From Pelecanus crispus (Eukaryota > Chordata > Aves > Pelecaniformes > Pelecanidae): a stretch of DNA of 64,000 nt. The stretch covers positions 1,104,001 through 1,168,000 of the forward strand of contig NC_134660.1 in NCBI RefSeq assembly GCF_030463565.1, given 5' to 3'. The translations under genes were made by a program, and so were the position numbers. Every line of letters starts with the position of its first letter. Within the stretch, counting starts at the first letter, position 1. Of the stretch, positions 13,053 to 24,914 are shown one piece after another. Under the pieces are notes generated by a model. The model had not been told where the DNA came from, did not search any database, and saw only the letters and a list, made by a program, of their open reading frames with translations.

Positions 13053-15129
13053 GACATCTCTAATCCCAAGAACAACATCTCTCTAGTCAACAGGGGGATC
13101 TCTCTCTCTCTCCCCCTCTCCAAATTCCTCGGATCTGGCTACACAAATCCCTCCTCCTCCAAGAAAGGAAAAAAAAAAAAAATCCCACCACATTAGTAAA
13201 AATAATATATGAGGGGTAGTGGCTCTGGGGGTGGGGTAGGGAGAAGAGACCTTAAAAGGCCCCCATCTCCCATGGATGCGGGCTAAATAGTTTCAGGATG
13301 GTGCCACAACTTGCCTTTGCTCTGTCGGAGGGGAGAGACGCCGAGCTCTGCTGCTGGGATCCCTGGTCTCATTTTGCTCTTGGGACTCACCTCTGATTTG
13401 GGGGCCTTTTAATTTTATTTCTTTATCTAAAGAATAACTGACGGACTAGCGGGCAGACCCGCGCCACCTCCCAAGCACTAGGAACAATCACAGAGCTGGA
13501 GAAGTCTTTTTTTTTTTTTTTTTGGCTCTATTTGGGATCCAAACCTTCAGAGGGACTGGAGAAGGGGAGGCTGTGTCATCAAGGGTGTGAAACGCTGACA
13601 CTACACAGAGGAGAACCATAAACCCGAGAGGCGAAGGTCCCCGGACAAGGGATGGGGGGGCGAGGGGGAGAGGAGGGCTCATATCCATCCACTTTCAAGG
13701 GGAGTTAAGCCATGGATTTGCTCTTGTGCTTTTTCCCTGCCTGGATTTCCAGTGCCGCTTCCCCCTCTTTCACCTCCTCCTCTCCCCACCAAGCTCTGTT
13801 TCGAACTCCAAAATGTACGAGTAATTAGAAGGAAAACCAGCAAGAACAGCAAAGCAACACATCTGAGGAGCTTCTCCGGCTGCTCCAGGCTGGGATTGGG
13901 TTGGGATTTTTCTGCGTGGACTGCTGGGCCCGCAAGGGAGCAGGAACCCTTGGGATGTCCCGGGGCCGGGAGACCCTCGGGGCAAACCAGCCCCAGCACC
14001 TTCCTGCAGAGACCGGAGCTGCTGCTGCCGGAGGGGCTCTCCCCACCATCACAGGGGTCCCAAGGACTTTTAAAAAGCTGAAAATCCCCCCGGCTGGAAT
14101 CAGAGTTCAACTCCAGATGGTCTGAAAATCCTGCGTGTTAAGGCCAGGTGGTGAATCGGCTCTCGTTGCAAGGTTTGAATGTTTAAATTCATGCTAAACC
14201 CGGAGGGATCTCTTGCTGGGAAAGACAGCCAGGAGAGAAAGGGACGGAGAGTTGAGTTCAGGAATAAAATGAAACCGTGTCCTGGGAGTCGGGTCGTAAA
14301 AAGTTGTCACCTGGTAGTGTTCAGGCTCAGGAGATGTAAAGTGACTTTTACAAGGAGGGTTTTGTTATGAACCAGGGGCACAAGGGCTGTCACCGGGGGT
14401 GCCCCGGGCTCTGCCGGAGCGGACCGGGCCCGGGATGCTCAGCCTGGGGCCGCTCGCCTCCGGCACCGGCGACGAGGCACGGTAATACCTGCCGGCAGCA
14501 AACTTGGGGACGCAGCGGTTTGGGGTTGTTTCTCATGTGATTTGCATCATGTGGCAAAATTCACCGCGTGTCCCCCGCCCTCAGCACCCGCCGCCCCAAG
14601 GCCCCGCACGGTTGCAGCCGCAGGGCTTCGGCGTGAAAAGTTGAAAGCGAAGTTAAATTTAGTAAAGCTCGTCAGAGTGGGGAGGGGACGGGGTCCCCGG
14701 CTGAAGTCAAATTGAGGAGTGATTGTCAGGATTTGGCCTGGAGTAAAGGAGAGCAAAGCCCCCACCCCACCCGCCTTAACAGCGTGTATTTAGTCTGGGC
14801 CCTTCAGCGGCTTCCCCGGGCGGCGATAACACCCTGAGCCCTCTCCAGCTCTCCCTGCGGAGGTACATTTCTCATCCTTCAAGTACTTCCACAAAAAACC
14901 CTCTCGAGAGGGCCGAGGGTCCTCTCCAAGGGCTGATCACATTCCCTGCCCTCTCCCCAGCTTCCTGGTGGTGCCTTTTCCTTCGTGATTTTCTGACCAA
15001 CAGATTTTTGCTAAAAAAGGAAAGAAAAAGGGAAAAAAAAAAAAAAGGCAGATCTTCACTCCTTTTAGCCGAGACACCCCGAAACCTCAGTCCTGGGCTT
15101 TTTCTTTCAAAGTCCTGCTCCCGTTTATC

Positions 15130-17780
15130 CTTCCCGTTCCCTCTTCCCCGATTCCCCAACGGCCCCGGTGATGGGGAGAAGGTAACGACGAGGGAGCAAG
15201 TGCGGGGAGCGGGGCCAGGGCTGCGGCGGGCCTGGCACTGGGGGGGCCACGGCCCCCTCGGGCACGCGCTGGGTCTGTGCCCCAGCTCGCTGGGGGCACC
15301 CACGGGTGCCTCTGGCTCACAGGATCAATGTGCAAAGCGGGGCTGGACTTCGGTCCCTGCGGGAAAAGGAGGGGGCGAGGCTGGAGGGAAAAGTCCCCGC
15401 CGAGGGACCCCAGTGCAGAATCAGACCCTGGAAGAGAAAGTTTGGGGTTTTGGTTCTTTTTCTTTTTTTTTTTTTTTTAATTAAGGACTCTGTGCAAAGG
15501 CTGTTGCGAGAGCAAGTGGGGAACGGGTTGGAGTAGGAGATGGGAGGCGGAAAGGAGATGAAATGGGGAAACCCACCCCAATTTCACAGCTCAGGGCTGT
15601 GGCTCGGAGAAAAGCAGGGAGCGGGTCCTGCGCGCTGCCCCACGTCGGTCCCGGCCGGGGGGGAGTGTCGGGGCTGGGGGTGGCTGGAAGGGGGCAAAGG
15701 GGGCAAAGACCCTGCGGGGCTCCGAGCTCTCGGAGACGTGCCCCCTCTCCCTCCCTCAGCTGTTTCACGGCGGAGCTTTGGTTGGGTTTGGGTTGGGGTC
15801 TTTTTTTTCTATATGGAGTTTTGGGTTATACTTGTGGTTTGCAAAATCTGTAAAATCCTGCTCATCCTTTCCCCCCCGCCCGTTATTGCTCATTATTAGC
15901 TATTTAAATGGGCATATTTTTATATTTTTGAGAGTGTGTTGCGCGTATAGAACCACATGCAACTGCAAAATACCTCCTGCCGGCACGAGCTTTAGTAAGT
16001 TCCCAACAGTACCCCGTCCCCGCAGGCTCATCTCCAGAAGGGAAGGTGCATTACGAGTGAAGAAATTGGATAAACAGAGTCTAACGAAGAACCACATTTC
16101 CCCTTTTCTCCACGCTCTCGGTCCGAGCCGGTTTGGAAGCGCTGCGCCGGGCCTTCGGGACCCTGCCGGGGCTGTCGGGGTTTGGTTTCTTTTCTTCTTT
16201 GCGGTGTCAGGCTCGCAGGGGATGGTACCACAAACCATCATTTTTCTTAAAGACAGAGTCAGAATTAATTCGCGCTGATGGTTAAATCGTCCTGTGCGGC
16301 CTGGCATTTAATCCTGTGTATAAATCCCTTCTGAGGAGGGAGCGAGCGGGCTGGGCGCCATGCTCTGGGACCCCCGGCTTTGCTCTGTGCTAGGCAAGCC
16401 CCCCACGCAACCCCCGAACTGGGGACCCCCTCAGCCCCTGCTTTGGGGAGGAGGGTCCCCATCCGGCCACCGGCCAAGGACTCGAATTCCTGCGGGAGTG
16501 GGTAGGAAAAAGAAGCCGGCTGAGTGGGAACGGGGGGGGACACCCCGGGGGGGCTGCTCTGCCCGCTGTCCCCCCGCTGCGGGTGCAGCCCGACCAGCCC
16601 CACGCGTGTGCGGCACCGCAGCCCGCGGCGTTTCCCGACCCCAGCTGCGGTTTTGGCCGCGGGAAGGGCGAGGCGGGGCCGGGGGTCGCATCCCGGGGTC
16701 CCCCGGCCTTTGGGGTGCTCCGTGTCACCTCCCGGCCCCTACCCCGCGGGCCCTGGCACCACAGCAAGGAACCCCCGCCCGGGGGCCGGGTCCTCTGCCC
16801 TTCCCTAAAAATTCCACGGCCTTTTCGCGTCCAATACCCGGTGCACGGCATTATGTGCACGCAGCCGTGTGCAGCCCGCGAGCAAGGTGCACTGCAAGGG
16901 GCTCGGGGCGGGGAGCGGGGCGTCAGCTCTCCGCGGGACTCTCGCTCCTATTTTTTATTTTTGGGGACGGGCTTTCGTGCCTTGGCACAGCCACGGGCAA
17001 AGGGCTTTCCCAAAATAACCCCCACCCCAAAAATGGGGAGGCTGGAGGTAGAGATGTGAGCAAAGTGCTTCGGAGCCAAGCGAGCGGGGAGGGGCGGGGG
17101 GAAAGCCGGCGGTAGCTGCAGGGCTTTATATTAAAAAATCCGCCCCCCCCTCCGCAAAGCAGTGAAGTTTCCCATTAAAACTGACACCGGGGGATGGGCT
17201 CAGCAGCCTCGGCCGCCCCGGATTGGTGAGCTCCCCTGCAGACGCCTTTTCTAACAGATAAGTCAATCGTCAGAGACCTCCCCCCCACTCCCCTTGCCCC
17301 AAAATATCTTTTTTTGCAAAGCCCCAGCCCGCTCCTTCCCCTGGCAGCGCCGGGGCGGCGACCCGCTCCCCCAGCCGCCCCTGCTCCCCCCCCCCGCCCT
17401 CCACCCCCATTGCAAAGGGTGTGGGGAGAGTGTCCCAGCCCCCCCGCACCTCCTTTGGGGCTGGAAACGGGCGGCCAGCAGCCAGGGCTGCGGGTCCTAC
17501 CCCCCGCCCGGGGTGTCCCCCCCTCCCGGGGCAGCCCCGAAGGGCCCTGCTCGCCCCCGTCCCCCCCCGTGGGCACAGATGAGGAGCCCTGCCTGGGAAG
17601 CGCGGCCGCGACCCCCCTGCCCCCCGCCCGGCCCGGGGGGGCCATGCCGGCTCCCCTGGCTCCCCCTGCACCCCCGGCTGCGGCCGCCCCTCCCCGGGCA
17701 GGGGCTCGGCACCGCTGCCCGGGGGGATCTGGAGGTGCCCGTCGTGCCGGAGCCTGCGTACGGACCGGGGGGAAGTAAAA
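15130..17780. other. Two CpG-rich blocks in 5' flank
   Basis: The intervals of about 15130-15770 and 16100-17780 are CpG dense, with an AT-rich gap around 15790-15990 that contains homeodomain-like motifs (TATTAGCTATTTAAATGG). No coding exon is recognisable; the Pro/Gly/Arg-rich frames on both strands lack any domain. Such islands may carry unannotated noncoding promoters. Confidence 0.5.
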
Positions 17781-17799
17781 GAGAAGATAAAGTCTTTTT

Positions 17800-20140
17800 T
17801 TTTTTTTTTTTTTTTGCGGCAGGAAGCTCCATCTTTAGACCTGTCGAAGGTGGGTAAAACAAATCAATAAAAATTAAACTCCCTTCCCCTGCTTTATAGC
17901 AGAAGAAGGCAAACAAGCAGGAATCAGGGAGGAGCGGGGAAAGCCTGCAGTTTGCCGTCAAAACAGAGTGATTTTGTCTAGACAGGGGGAGGGAAGGTGG
18001 GGTTTTTCTCCCCCTTTGCTAACACAATGGCCCTTTGGTTAAAAATTAATTTACAGCACCCTCGCTCGCAAGCCAGACTAACGTTCAACCAGGAGTCCCT
18101 AGGATTTAAAAAAAAAAAAAAAAAAACCCTTAAAAAATAAAATCGAATCAGCCGGAGCTCGGCTGTAACAAGTGGTGGAAGGATGCCCCTGCGCAGGAGA
18201 GGGGCTGCCGTTACTTATTTATTTCCCTGGTATTTTTAAAGGGGAGGGGAAGCGTTTGCTTTTTTTAGGAAAAAAAAAAAAAAAAAGACAGGAGAGAGGA
18301 AAGGCACGGCCAGGTAAGTGAGAGCCGGGCTCGGCCTCGCCGGAGGCTGGAGAGGGAGGCGGTTTTCGCACCGTGTTGGTCTTTTATAATTTCCCACATG
18401 TAGCTTCCCGGGAATGCTTCATCCTCCTCATCAGCTGCAGACGCCTGGGCAGCAAACGGCTAGCGGCTCCCTGGCCGGGCGAGCAGACTCGCTTGCTTCC
18501 CTCTTTATTTTTTTCATGAGCATTTCAGGCTCCGTCCTCTAAAACCCCTGGGGCTCGCTTTTCGGACGGAGGTCGGAGGCAGAGCCGCTCGCACCCCCCT
18601 TCTCCAGCCGCCAGAGTCTCTGCTGGGAGTTTTGACTATTTTTCTCAATCATTGATCCGACTTTTCATCATTAGCATCGCCTATTTATTTGTCTGTTTGG
18701 CTGGACCCTCCAACCCGCCCGACGGAGCCGGCACTGGCGGCGGCCGCGTCGCAGCTCCAGCTCGCCGCAGAGAAATCCCGCTTGGCTCGGAGGCTGGGAA
18801 AGCCTTCTGGAATAAACCCCCCCGTGTCAGCCTCTCCCAGCGCACACCTAGTTTAAAATAATAATAATCATCATCACCCAGCCCACGCGTTCTATTTCCG
18901 TGGCTCTCCCGCTTCCACGATTTTCCTTTCTCCCTGCTCTCCCCCCTCTCTGCGACTCTCCGAGCCCGCCGGTGGGATGGGAAGGACGGCTGCTTGCTAG
19001 ACTTGAAACTAAAAGGTCATTTCGAGAGGATTGCCAAGTCCACTCGCTGAGGGGCCTCAGCCGTTCCCTGTCGCCATGTGCTCCTCTCCGCCTGCCCAAG
19101 CTCGCGTCCGGCCGCAGCGAAGCCGAGCTAGGAGAGCAGTTGTGCCGTAATGAGGTACCTTTACATTTAATTTCCTGTCCCTCCCCTGCTTTATGGATTT
19201 CTAATAACGATGCTGAGAACCAGAGAAGAAACCTATTAAAGCCGCCGGGACAGAGGGCTTATGTAAATAATTGAAGGTAGCCAGGCTTAATTGAATTTCC
19301 CAACAAATGGATGGAATAGGAACAAATGGAGTATTTTGGTTAAGCGACCGCCCGGTGCTGGATATATTTCTGTTGCTCATTTCCAGAGACTTTTCATCAA
19401 TATTGTTCTTTTTTTTTTTTTTTCCAACGGAGAACTCTTCCAGACGTTTAAGTGTAATTCAAATTACCCCGAAATTCAGCAACCGAAAGAATTCCTAAAA
19501 ACGAAACAAAAACTCTCCCGAAAATTATTAAAACGAAGAGTTTAGAAATATTTCTCTGGCACGCGAATATACGGGGCAAAAATAAGTTCTCGCAGGAGCT
19601 GTTGGACGTGTAAGGGTCTTGGCGAAGCGAGAGGTTTAATTCAGCAAGTTAAATGCGCTTGACCGATCGATATCTTGCCTGACCGTCGGCTTTCCAAAAT
19701 ATTTTGCTAATTTATTTTATTTAACGACAGCCAACGTTTCTGACTCTTTTTGTACCTGTAAAAATTACTTTTTAGGGCTTAGCCCACCAGCCCCTCCGCC
19801 CGAAGCCGCTATTGCTAATTAAAGGAAGCCTCATTTGAGTAACTCGGGAACTTCGCCGCCTGTGCGGGGGCTAATTAGTTGTTTTCCAAGCGAAGCCGCT
19901 CTCCCGTCCCCCCGGTTTGGTGGGGGCCGGGCTGGGGCTGAGCTCAGCCGAGAGCCCGCAAAGGCCCCTCCGGCCCCCCCAGATTAAACTCGGCTGCTGG
20001 GGGCGATGCTGGCGAGCGAGCTCGCTGCCCAGTCGCCTTTTCGTTTCGCTTCTCCGCGCTGTCCGGGTTTCCAGACGTCCCTGCAAAGCAGCCGGGAGTT
20101 ATCCCGGGAGCTCCCGCCGCCTTTTCCTTCCTATAATTGC
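17800..20140. other. Gene-free intergenic stretch with homopolymer tracts
   Basis: The interval holds T and A tracts near 17795, 18107 and 18271 and many AT-rich homeodomain-type cores (for example CTAATTAAAGG near 19815 and GCTAATTAGTTG near 19870). No gene, hairpin RNA or transposon was recognised. The density of intact TAATTA-type cores is compatible with a regulatory region, but this was not tested. Confidence 0.4.
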
Positions 20141-20143
20141 AGC

Positions 20144-20178
20144 TTTCCTATTAATTGGAGTTTTCCTATTAATTGGAG
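20144..20178 (+). repeat. Two tandem 18-bp copies, each with ATTAATTG
   Basis: TTTCCTATTAATTGGAG occurs at 20144-20160 and again at 20162-20178. Each copy contains ATTAATTG, a homeodomain-type core, so the duplication doubles a candidate binding site at 18-bp spacing. Confidence 0.8.
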
Positions 20179-20880
20179 CAGCGAAGGGAACTTTTTTTTT
20201 TTTTTTAACCTGGATCCTGCTTTTAACCCCGGGGCTTTGCACAGTTTGCTTTCCTTAATTCCTCGGGAGGTGGGTGCGGAGGGGAAGGGGCGCTGCGGGA
20301 CACGCGTGGGCCATGCCGTGGGTTTCCCTGCCCGGGACTAAAGCCTAATTGCGGGCTTAGCCCATCAAACCAGGGGCTCCGGCTCCCCGGAACGCGGGAG
20401 CGTGGCCGGCCGCGCACCGTGATTTCGAGGGGGCGAAAAAAGGCGCTGAAGGTGGAAAAGCAAATCCTGCAGCCCAGCCCCGACGGGGAGGGCAGGGGCC
20501 GGGCCGAGGGGCTCGCGTTCCACCCCACTCGTGTCTCCCTTGCGCCGGGGGAGGAAAAAGGGGATTTTTTTTCCGCAGCAACAAGTAGCCGAGGCGATGC
20601 TGCCCTCGGGGTTTTGCTTCTCCCGGCCGGAGCAGCCCGCAGAGCCCGGCGAGGGCAACCGCAGGGTTCGCCCGGGTTTTGGGCTGCCCACGGCGCGGCC
20701 TTGCCGCGGGGCCGGGGCACGGCGTGGGGCGAGGAGCGCTGCCCTCCTCTGTGCCCACCCAGGGCCGCCGGGATCCCCCGGCCACCCCCGCTCGGGGCCG
20801 CGGGCCCCCCCGCGCCTGGCACCCCTCCCCCGCCCGCAATGGCCAAGCTCTTTGCGTGGGTCATAAGAGCCCTAAGGGGG

Positions 20881-20962
20881 TCTGGGGACGTGTGGTCTGG
20901 GGACGTGTGGTCTGGGGACGTGTGGTTTGGGGACATGTGGTTTGGGGACGTGTGGTTTGGGG
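20881..20962 (+). repeat. 15-bp tandem repeat, about 5.5 copies
   Basis: The unit TCTGGGGACGTGTGG repeats five times with C/T and G/A variants and ends in a partial copy. Its period is a multiple of three, which creates a repetitive open frame of no coding value. It lies in a CpG-rich block spanning about 20270-21350. Confidence 0.9.
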
Positions 20963-21699
20963 TGGTGCTTTCGTATTTTAATGCGGCTTTCCTTAAGGCA
21001 GAAAGTTTAATTTTTATTGCAAAGCTCTTTTCTCCCTTTGCTTTTCCCTTCTTTCACTAAAAAAAAAAAAAAAAGAAAAGGAGGAAAACCAAGAAAAAAA
21101 ACAGTGAAAATGTTTGTCCTCTCGCTGGCAGAGGAACAAAAGCTGCCCCCGGGCTGGCGGCCGGCGCTGCGGAGCGGGCCCGGGCCCAGGCGCTGCGGGT
21201 CCGGCCGAGCCCGGCTGGCGAGCGCCGCCCCGAGGCCACCGGCCCCGCCGCCCCCAGCCCGCGGCCCCGCGCAGCCCCGCCAGCCGCGGAGCCGTCTCTG
21301 CTATTTATTCCTCTTTTATTATTGCTATTACCGGAGCCGTAATCATTCAAGCATTCACGCAATTTTTTTTTAATTTTTTTTTTTTTTTTTTTTTTTTTTC
21401 ACTGGGTGGGTACGAAATGGCACGGCGCGGTTCCGCGAGCCGTGCCGTTGTGTCCCTCGGCCTGACGGATGGCTGGGAGAAGGAGAGAAAGCGCCCAGGC
21501 CGAGCTCTTGCCCACCCATACCCAGGCACAGCCATGCGGAGCGGGGGGAGGACGGGGGGGTGGGGGGTTAAGGCCAAATTTTTAATCTTTTTTCCTCTAA
21601 ACGCGACAAGCACCTCCCGTTTGTAACGTGTTCTGCTCGGGAATATCCGCGTGACTCCTCAGGAGCGGGCACCAAATGCTCCCCAAGGCTGATGCTGAT

Positions 21700-24300
21700 G
21701 AATGGGAACTGCGGAAACCAGCCGCTATAACCATATTTTAATAAAAATACTGCTTTGTGAGGATCTAAGCCAGTCACAAAGAAACCCGTAATGAGATCTG
21801 GAGATTCAGTGCCATTTCCCTTGGATGATCTGTAATAGATTCTTCTATTATGTAAGTGCGTGTGTGTAATGGATATGTACACATATATACATTTACTGAT
21901 ATATGCTCGCGCAAACACTTGAAATCCCTCCCATCCCAGCCTATTAATTATTTTAGCACTTATTCCCCTGACAAGTAGCAGTTATCTTATAGCTAAGACA
22001 TCCATTTACTGTCTAAGAGCTCTAACTTGTCTTTGACGTCTGAATTTTAAATGTCTTTAAAAACTTTAGCAATAGCCAGAAAGGGGAAAAAAAAAATCCC
22101 ATTACCTTAAAATTGTTATTCCAGCCCACGAATTAAACCTAATACATCACCTACTTAGATTTGGGGTTCTTTTTCTTTTTTTTTTTTCCCTCTTTTTTTC
22201 CCCTTACTGTTATTTATTTTAAACCTAATCGTGAAATTAAATGGCACATGCAGGTTTGTTTTTCACGCTTATCTTGAGTGCTTTTCTTTATTTATGTTTT
22301 CAATCTGCAATTTAGGGGCGGGGGGGATGCTTCATTTCCAAGTCGCAGCAGTGAAAGCTCTGTTAAAATCCACTCCTCCCGCCTGTTTTGTCTGAAAGAA
22401 AGAGCTTTTAGTAGGACGAGTTCAAGTGTGGCTACGACTTTTGTTTTACAAATTGCGTTGGCATAAAAAGTAAAGCTGTGGGTCTAGAGGTTTTTTTTTT
22501 TTAATCCTCTTTGTAGGAAATAGAAAATATTCGGCAACTTTCAAAACGATCATAGGTGTGGTGCATGTAAGTACAGCAGGCTGTATGTACGCATGTCTGC
22601 AAACACACATGGCATGTGCGTGCTCTAGGTCCCTCGCGTGTAAACATAACCAAGTTTTCTGGTAACCTTTAAGTCCTTTCCCTCCGCAGGTTTGATTTAA
22701 ACCGAACCTGCCTATGCTTGTGTCTCGAAAAGGAGAGAGAGAGAGGCATGATGAGCTGTGAAATAACAGAAAAATCTATATTAATTTCAAATTATAGCCT
22801 CTGCAGAGATGCGGAACGGGACGATGTTTTCCTCCCCCCGTGCCTTTAGAGAGCTCCAACCTCGCACAGAGTAAAGCCGCAGCCAACCCCCCAGGCTGTC
22901 GATATTCCCCCCAAAAGAGACTGCCCCCCCCCTTCTATTCTCTTTCAAATGGGTGTTTGGTTTTTTCCGGGGGTGGTTGTTCTTTGTGGGTTTGTTTGTT
23001 TGTTTTCGGATTCCGCCCCGTCTCCCCGCCCGACCTGGTGTAAACTGTTTGAAGTTCAACAACATGGCTAAGTTTTATTGTATTTCCGGTACAATAGATT
23101 TATACACCGTCCCATCCAGGCTTTTAAAGGCTTTTCAAATGAAACGAGGCTAAGTTATAGCCAAGTTTCTGGCTCCTCCGTGCATCTCTCGAACTCGGAG
23201 GATGTGTTTCTTCAATGAACTTTTAAACTCCCCTAAACTTGCCCTTTCGGGACGGGCAAGTCTCTGCCTATTGTCTTTCCGGCCTTTATTATTTCTTTTG
23301 CTCACCCCGTTTAGCTATTTAATCCACTCGAGGACAAACCCCCAGCTTACAAGGTAAGACATTGACTTTATATTATACATATATAAATATATACATATAA
23401 AACTGTTTTGTGACCTGACCCATGGGCTGGGGATGTACGCTCCTTTTTTCTTTCTTTTTTTTTTTTTTCTGTTTTTCCAAATGGAAATTCTGGCTTTTTT
23501 TTTTTTTTTTTTTTTTTCCCCTGCCAAACTTCCCCCGCGGAAGTTGCTCGCAGCTCAGCAAAGCCCCCGGGGCCCGGCCGCCTCCCGGCCCCCTCTCCTC
23601 GGCTTTAATTCTCCCTTTTATCACCACCAAGTCATTATTTTATAACACGCTTTTCCAGCGCGGGGAGGGCGTTGGAGGGAGGAAAGGACACAATAAGTTT
23701 CTCTGTGTTGCTATTTACACCTATAAAATAGTCACAATGACGCTTTTTTTCTCTTGCTTTAATTGATTTATATGTTCTTGGCTTTTTTTTTTTTTTCTTC
23801 CCTTTAAATGAATCACGTTATACTTGCTTTCAGGGGAGGAGAATATGAATTAATTGGTGTTTTTTTTCCCCGGAACTCACTGATTTGACTCTATTCTCTG
23901 CGGAAAGTTTTCCAAACGCTGGCAGGTTTAGATAAAAAAAAAAAAAAAATCTGGTGATAGTGTTTTAATACGAAGTCTTGATAAATCAAGATAAATCCTT
24001 TAAATTAGCTTTCCAGAGGAGGTGGGGGAAGAACTTTAGGAATTTTTGCTCTTTTTTATAGCTGCGATAATCGCTTGTTTCTCAAAGTCAATAGCATTTT
24101 ACTGTTTCCTCTGGTCTATTTGTAAACTATTTGTAAAGTCCTGCAGGAGGGATCCGCTCCAGACACTGTACATAGGAAATCATTTGAATAGTTATTTCGT
24201 GCAATCGGAGGGGTTTTATTTCGTCTCTGAAAAGATCCTTTTGTTGCTTTTGTTTCCTAGCAACTGTTTTCTATTATAAAAGTTCAGATTGCAGATGATG
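21700..24300. other. AT-richer gene-free stretch upstream of miR-196
   Basis: This AT-rich interval contains T tracts near 22174, 22491, 23455 and 23495 and many TTTATGA/TAATTA-type cores. No coding exon was found. Because miR-196 lies just downstream, the stretch may include its primary-transcript promoter, but no TSS can be fixed from sequence. Confidence 0.4.
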
Positions 24301-24306
24301 TCAAAC

Positions 24307-24318
24307 AAAATGGCCGCC
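24307..24318 (+). promoter_or_regulatory. YY1-like site near miR-196
   Basis: AAAATGGCCGCC resembles the YY1 consensus AANATGGCGGC with a mismatch in the GC part. It lies about 60 bp before the pre-miR-196 hairpin. YY1 sites are known at some vertebrate Hox Polycomb-response regions. The link here is inference. Confidence 0.25.
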
Positions 24319-24375
24319 CAGGCGCCTTTCTTGGGAATTTTAGCCTTTGACCCAAGGCTGAACTAGAACTGCTCT

Positions 24376-24445
24376 GTGAATTAGGTAGTTTCATGTTGTT
24401 GGGCTTTTAATTTTAAACACAAGAACATCAAACTACCTGATTTAC
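24376..24445 (+). ncRNA. MIR196A1: pre-miR-196 hairpin (HOXB copy, mir-196a-1 type)
   Basis: The mature miR-196a sequence lies on the 5' arm at 24382-24403; it begins TAGGTAGTTTCATG and ends GTTGTTGGG, identical to the vertebrate miRNA as I know it. The 3' arm (about 24419-24440, AGAACATCAAACTACCTGAT) pairs back with it around an AT-rich loop. The closing stem GTGAA/TTTAC matches the mammalian HOXB copy. Mammalian mir-196a-1 also lies upstream of HOXB9, as here (7.8 kb). miR-196 represses posterior and central Hox mRNAs; its best known target is HOXB8, whose site is in this window at 48079-48100. Copy naming in birds varies (for example mir-196-1). Confidence 0.97.
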
Positions 24446-24558
24446 TCCAGTTATCCTCCTCGGTCTCGTTTGCTGAGGGCAGTTGCCCCGGGAAGGATGG
24501 GGAAGGGGCGGCATCCCTGTGTCCCCCCTCCATCCCCGGGCCGGGGCCGGAGCCTCCT

Positions 24559-24630
24559 GGTCCTCGTCCTGGTCCTGGTCCCGGTCCCGGTCCTGGTCCC
24601 GGTCCCGGTCCTGGTCCCGGTCCCGGTCCC
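24559..24630 (+). repeat. GGTCCY hexanucleotide tandem repeat
   Basis: About twelve 6-bp units of GGTCCC or GGTCCT, largely in an 18-bp higher-order pattern (GGTCCTGGTCCCGGTCCC), lie 114 bp after the miR-196 hairpin. The tract is probably length-variable. It would be transcribed if the miR-196 primary transcript extends this far. Confidence 0.9.
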
Positions 24631-24883
24631 CCCCGAGCCCGGCTCAGCCCCCGCCGGGCGCGGCACCGGGCACCGCCGGCGCAGGGGTGCTGGGTTCTTT
24701 GTTTAAATCCCCGTTCCAGGGAGATTTTGCGAGACAGGGCAGTCACGCCCCGAATCATCAAGAGCTTATTAAAGGTCTAATTAGGCTGCGGCGCCTCTCC
24801 GAGGCTAACCCCCCCTCCCCAGCGACAGGCAGCCCGCGTTAGCAAACCCCCTGGATGCGCGATAAAGTTTGTGTCTCGCATAA

Positions 24884-24914
24884 ATATATATATATATACA
24901 CATATATATATAAA
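24884..24914. repeat. TA/CATA dinucleotide-rich microsatellite
   Basis: Alternating TA with a short ACACA interruption (AAATATATATATATATACAC then ATATATATATA). This is a simple repeat, probably polymorphic, without other evidence of function. Confidence 0.85.

Noticed and set aside
16360-17115. 251-codon frame on the plus strand
   Set aside because: Low-complexity Gly/Pro/Arg sequence within a CpG-rich block; overlapping frames equally open; no splice or domain evidence.
20223-20936. 237-codon frame on the minus strand
   Set aside because: CpG-rich Pro/Gly/Arg composition, no domain, frames open on both strands, and its N-terminal repeats are the 15-bp minisatellite.
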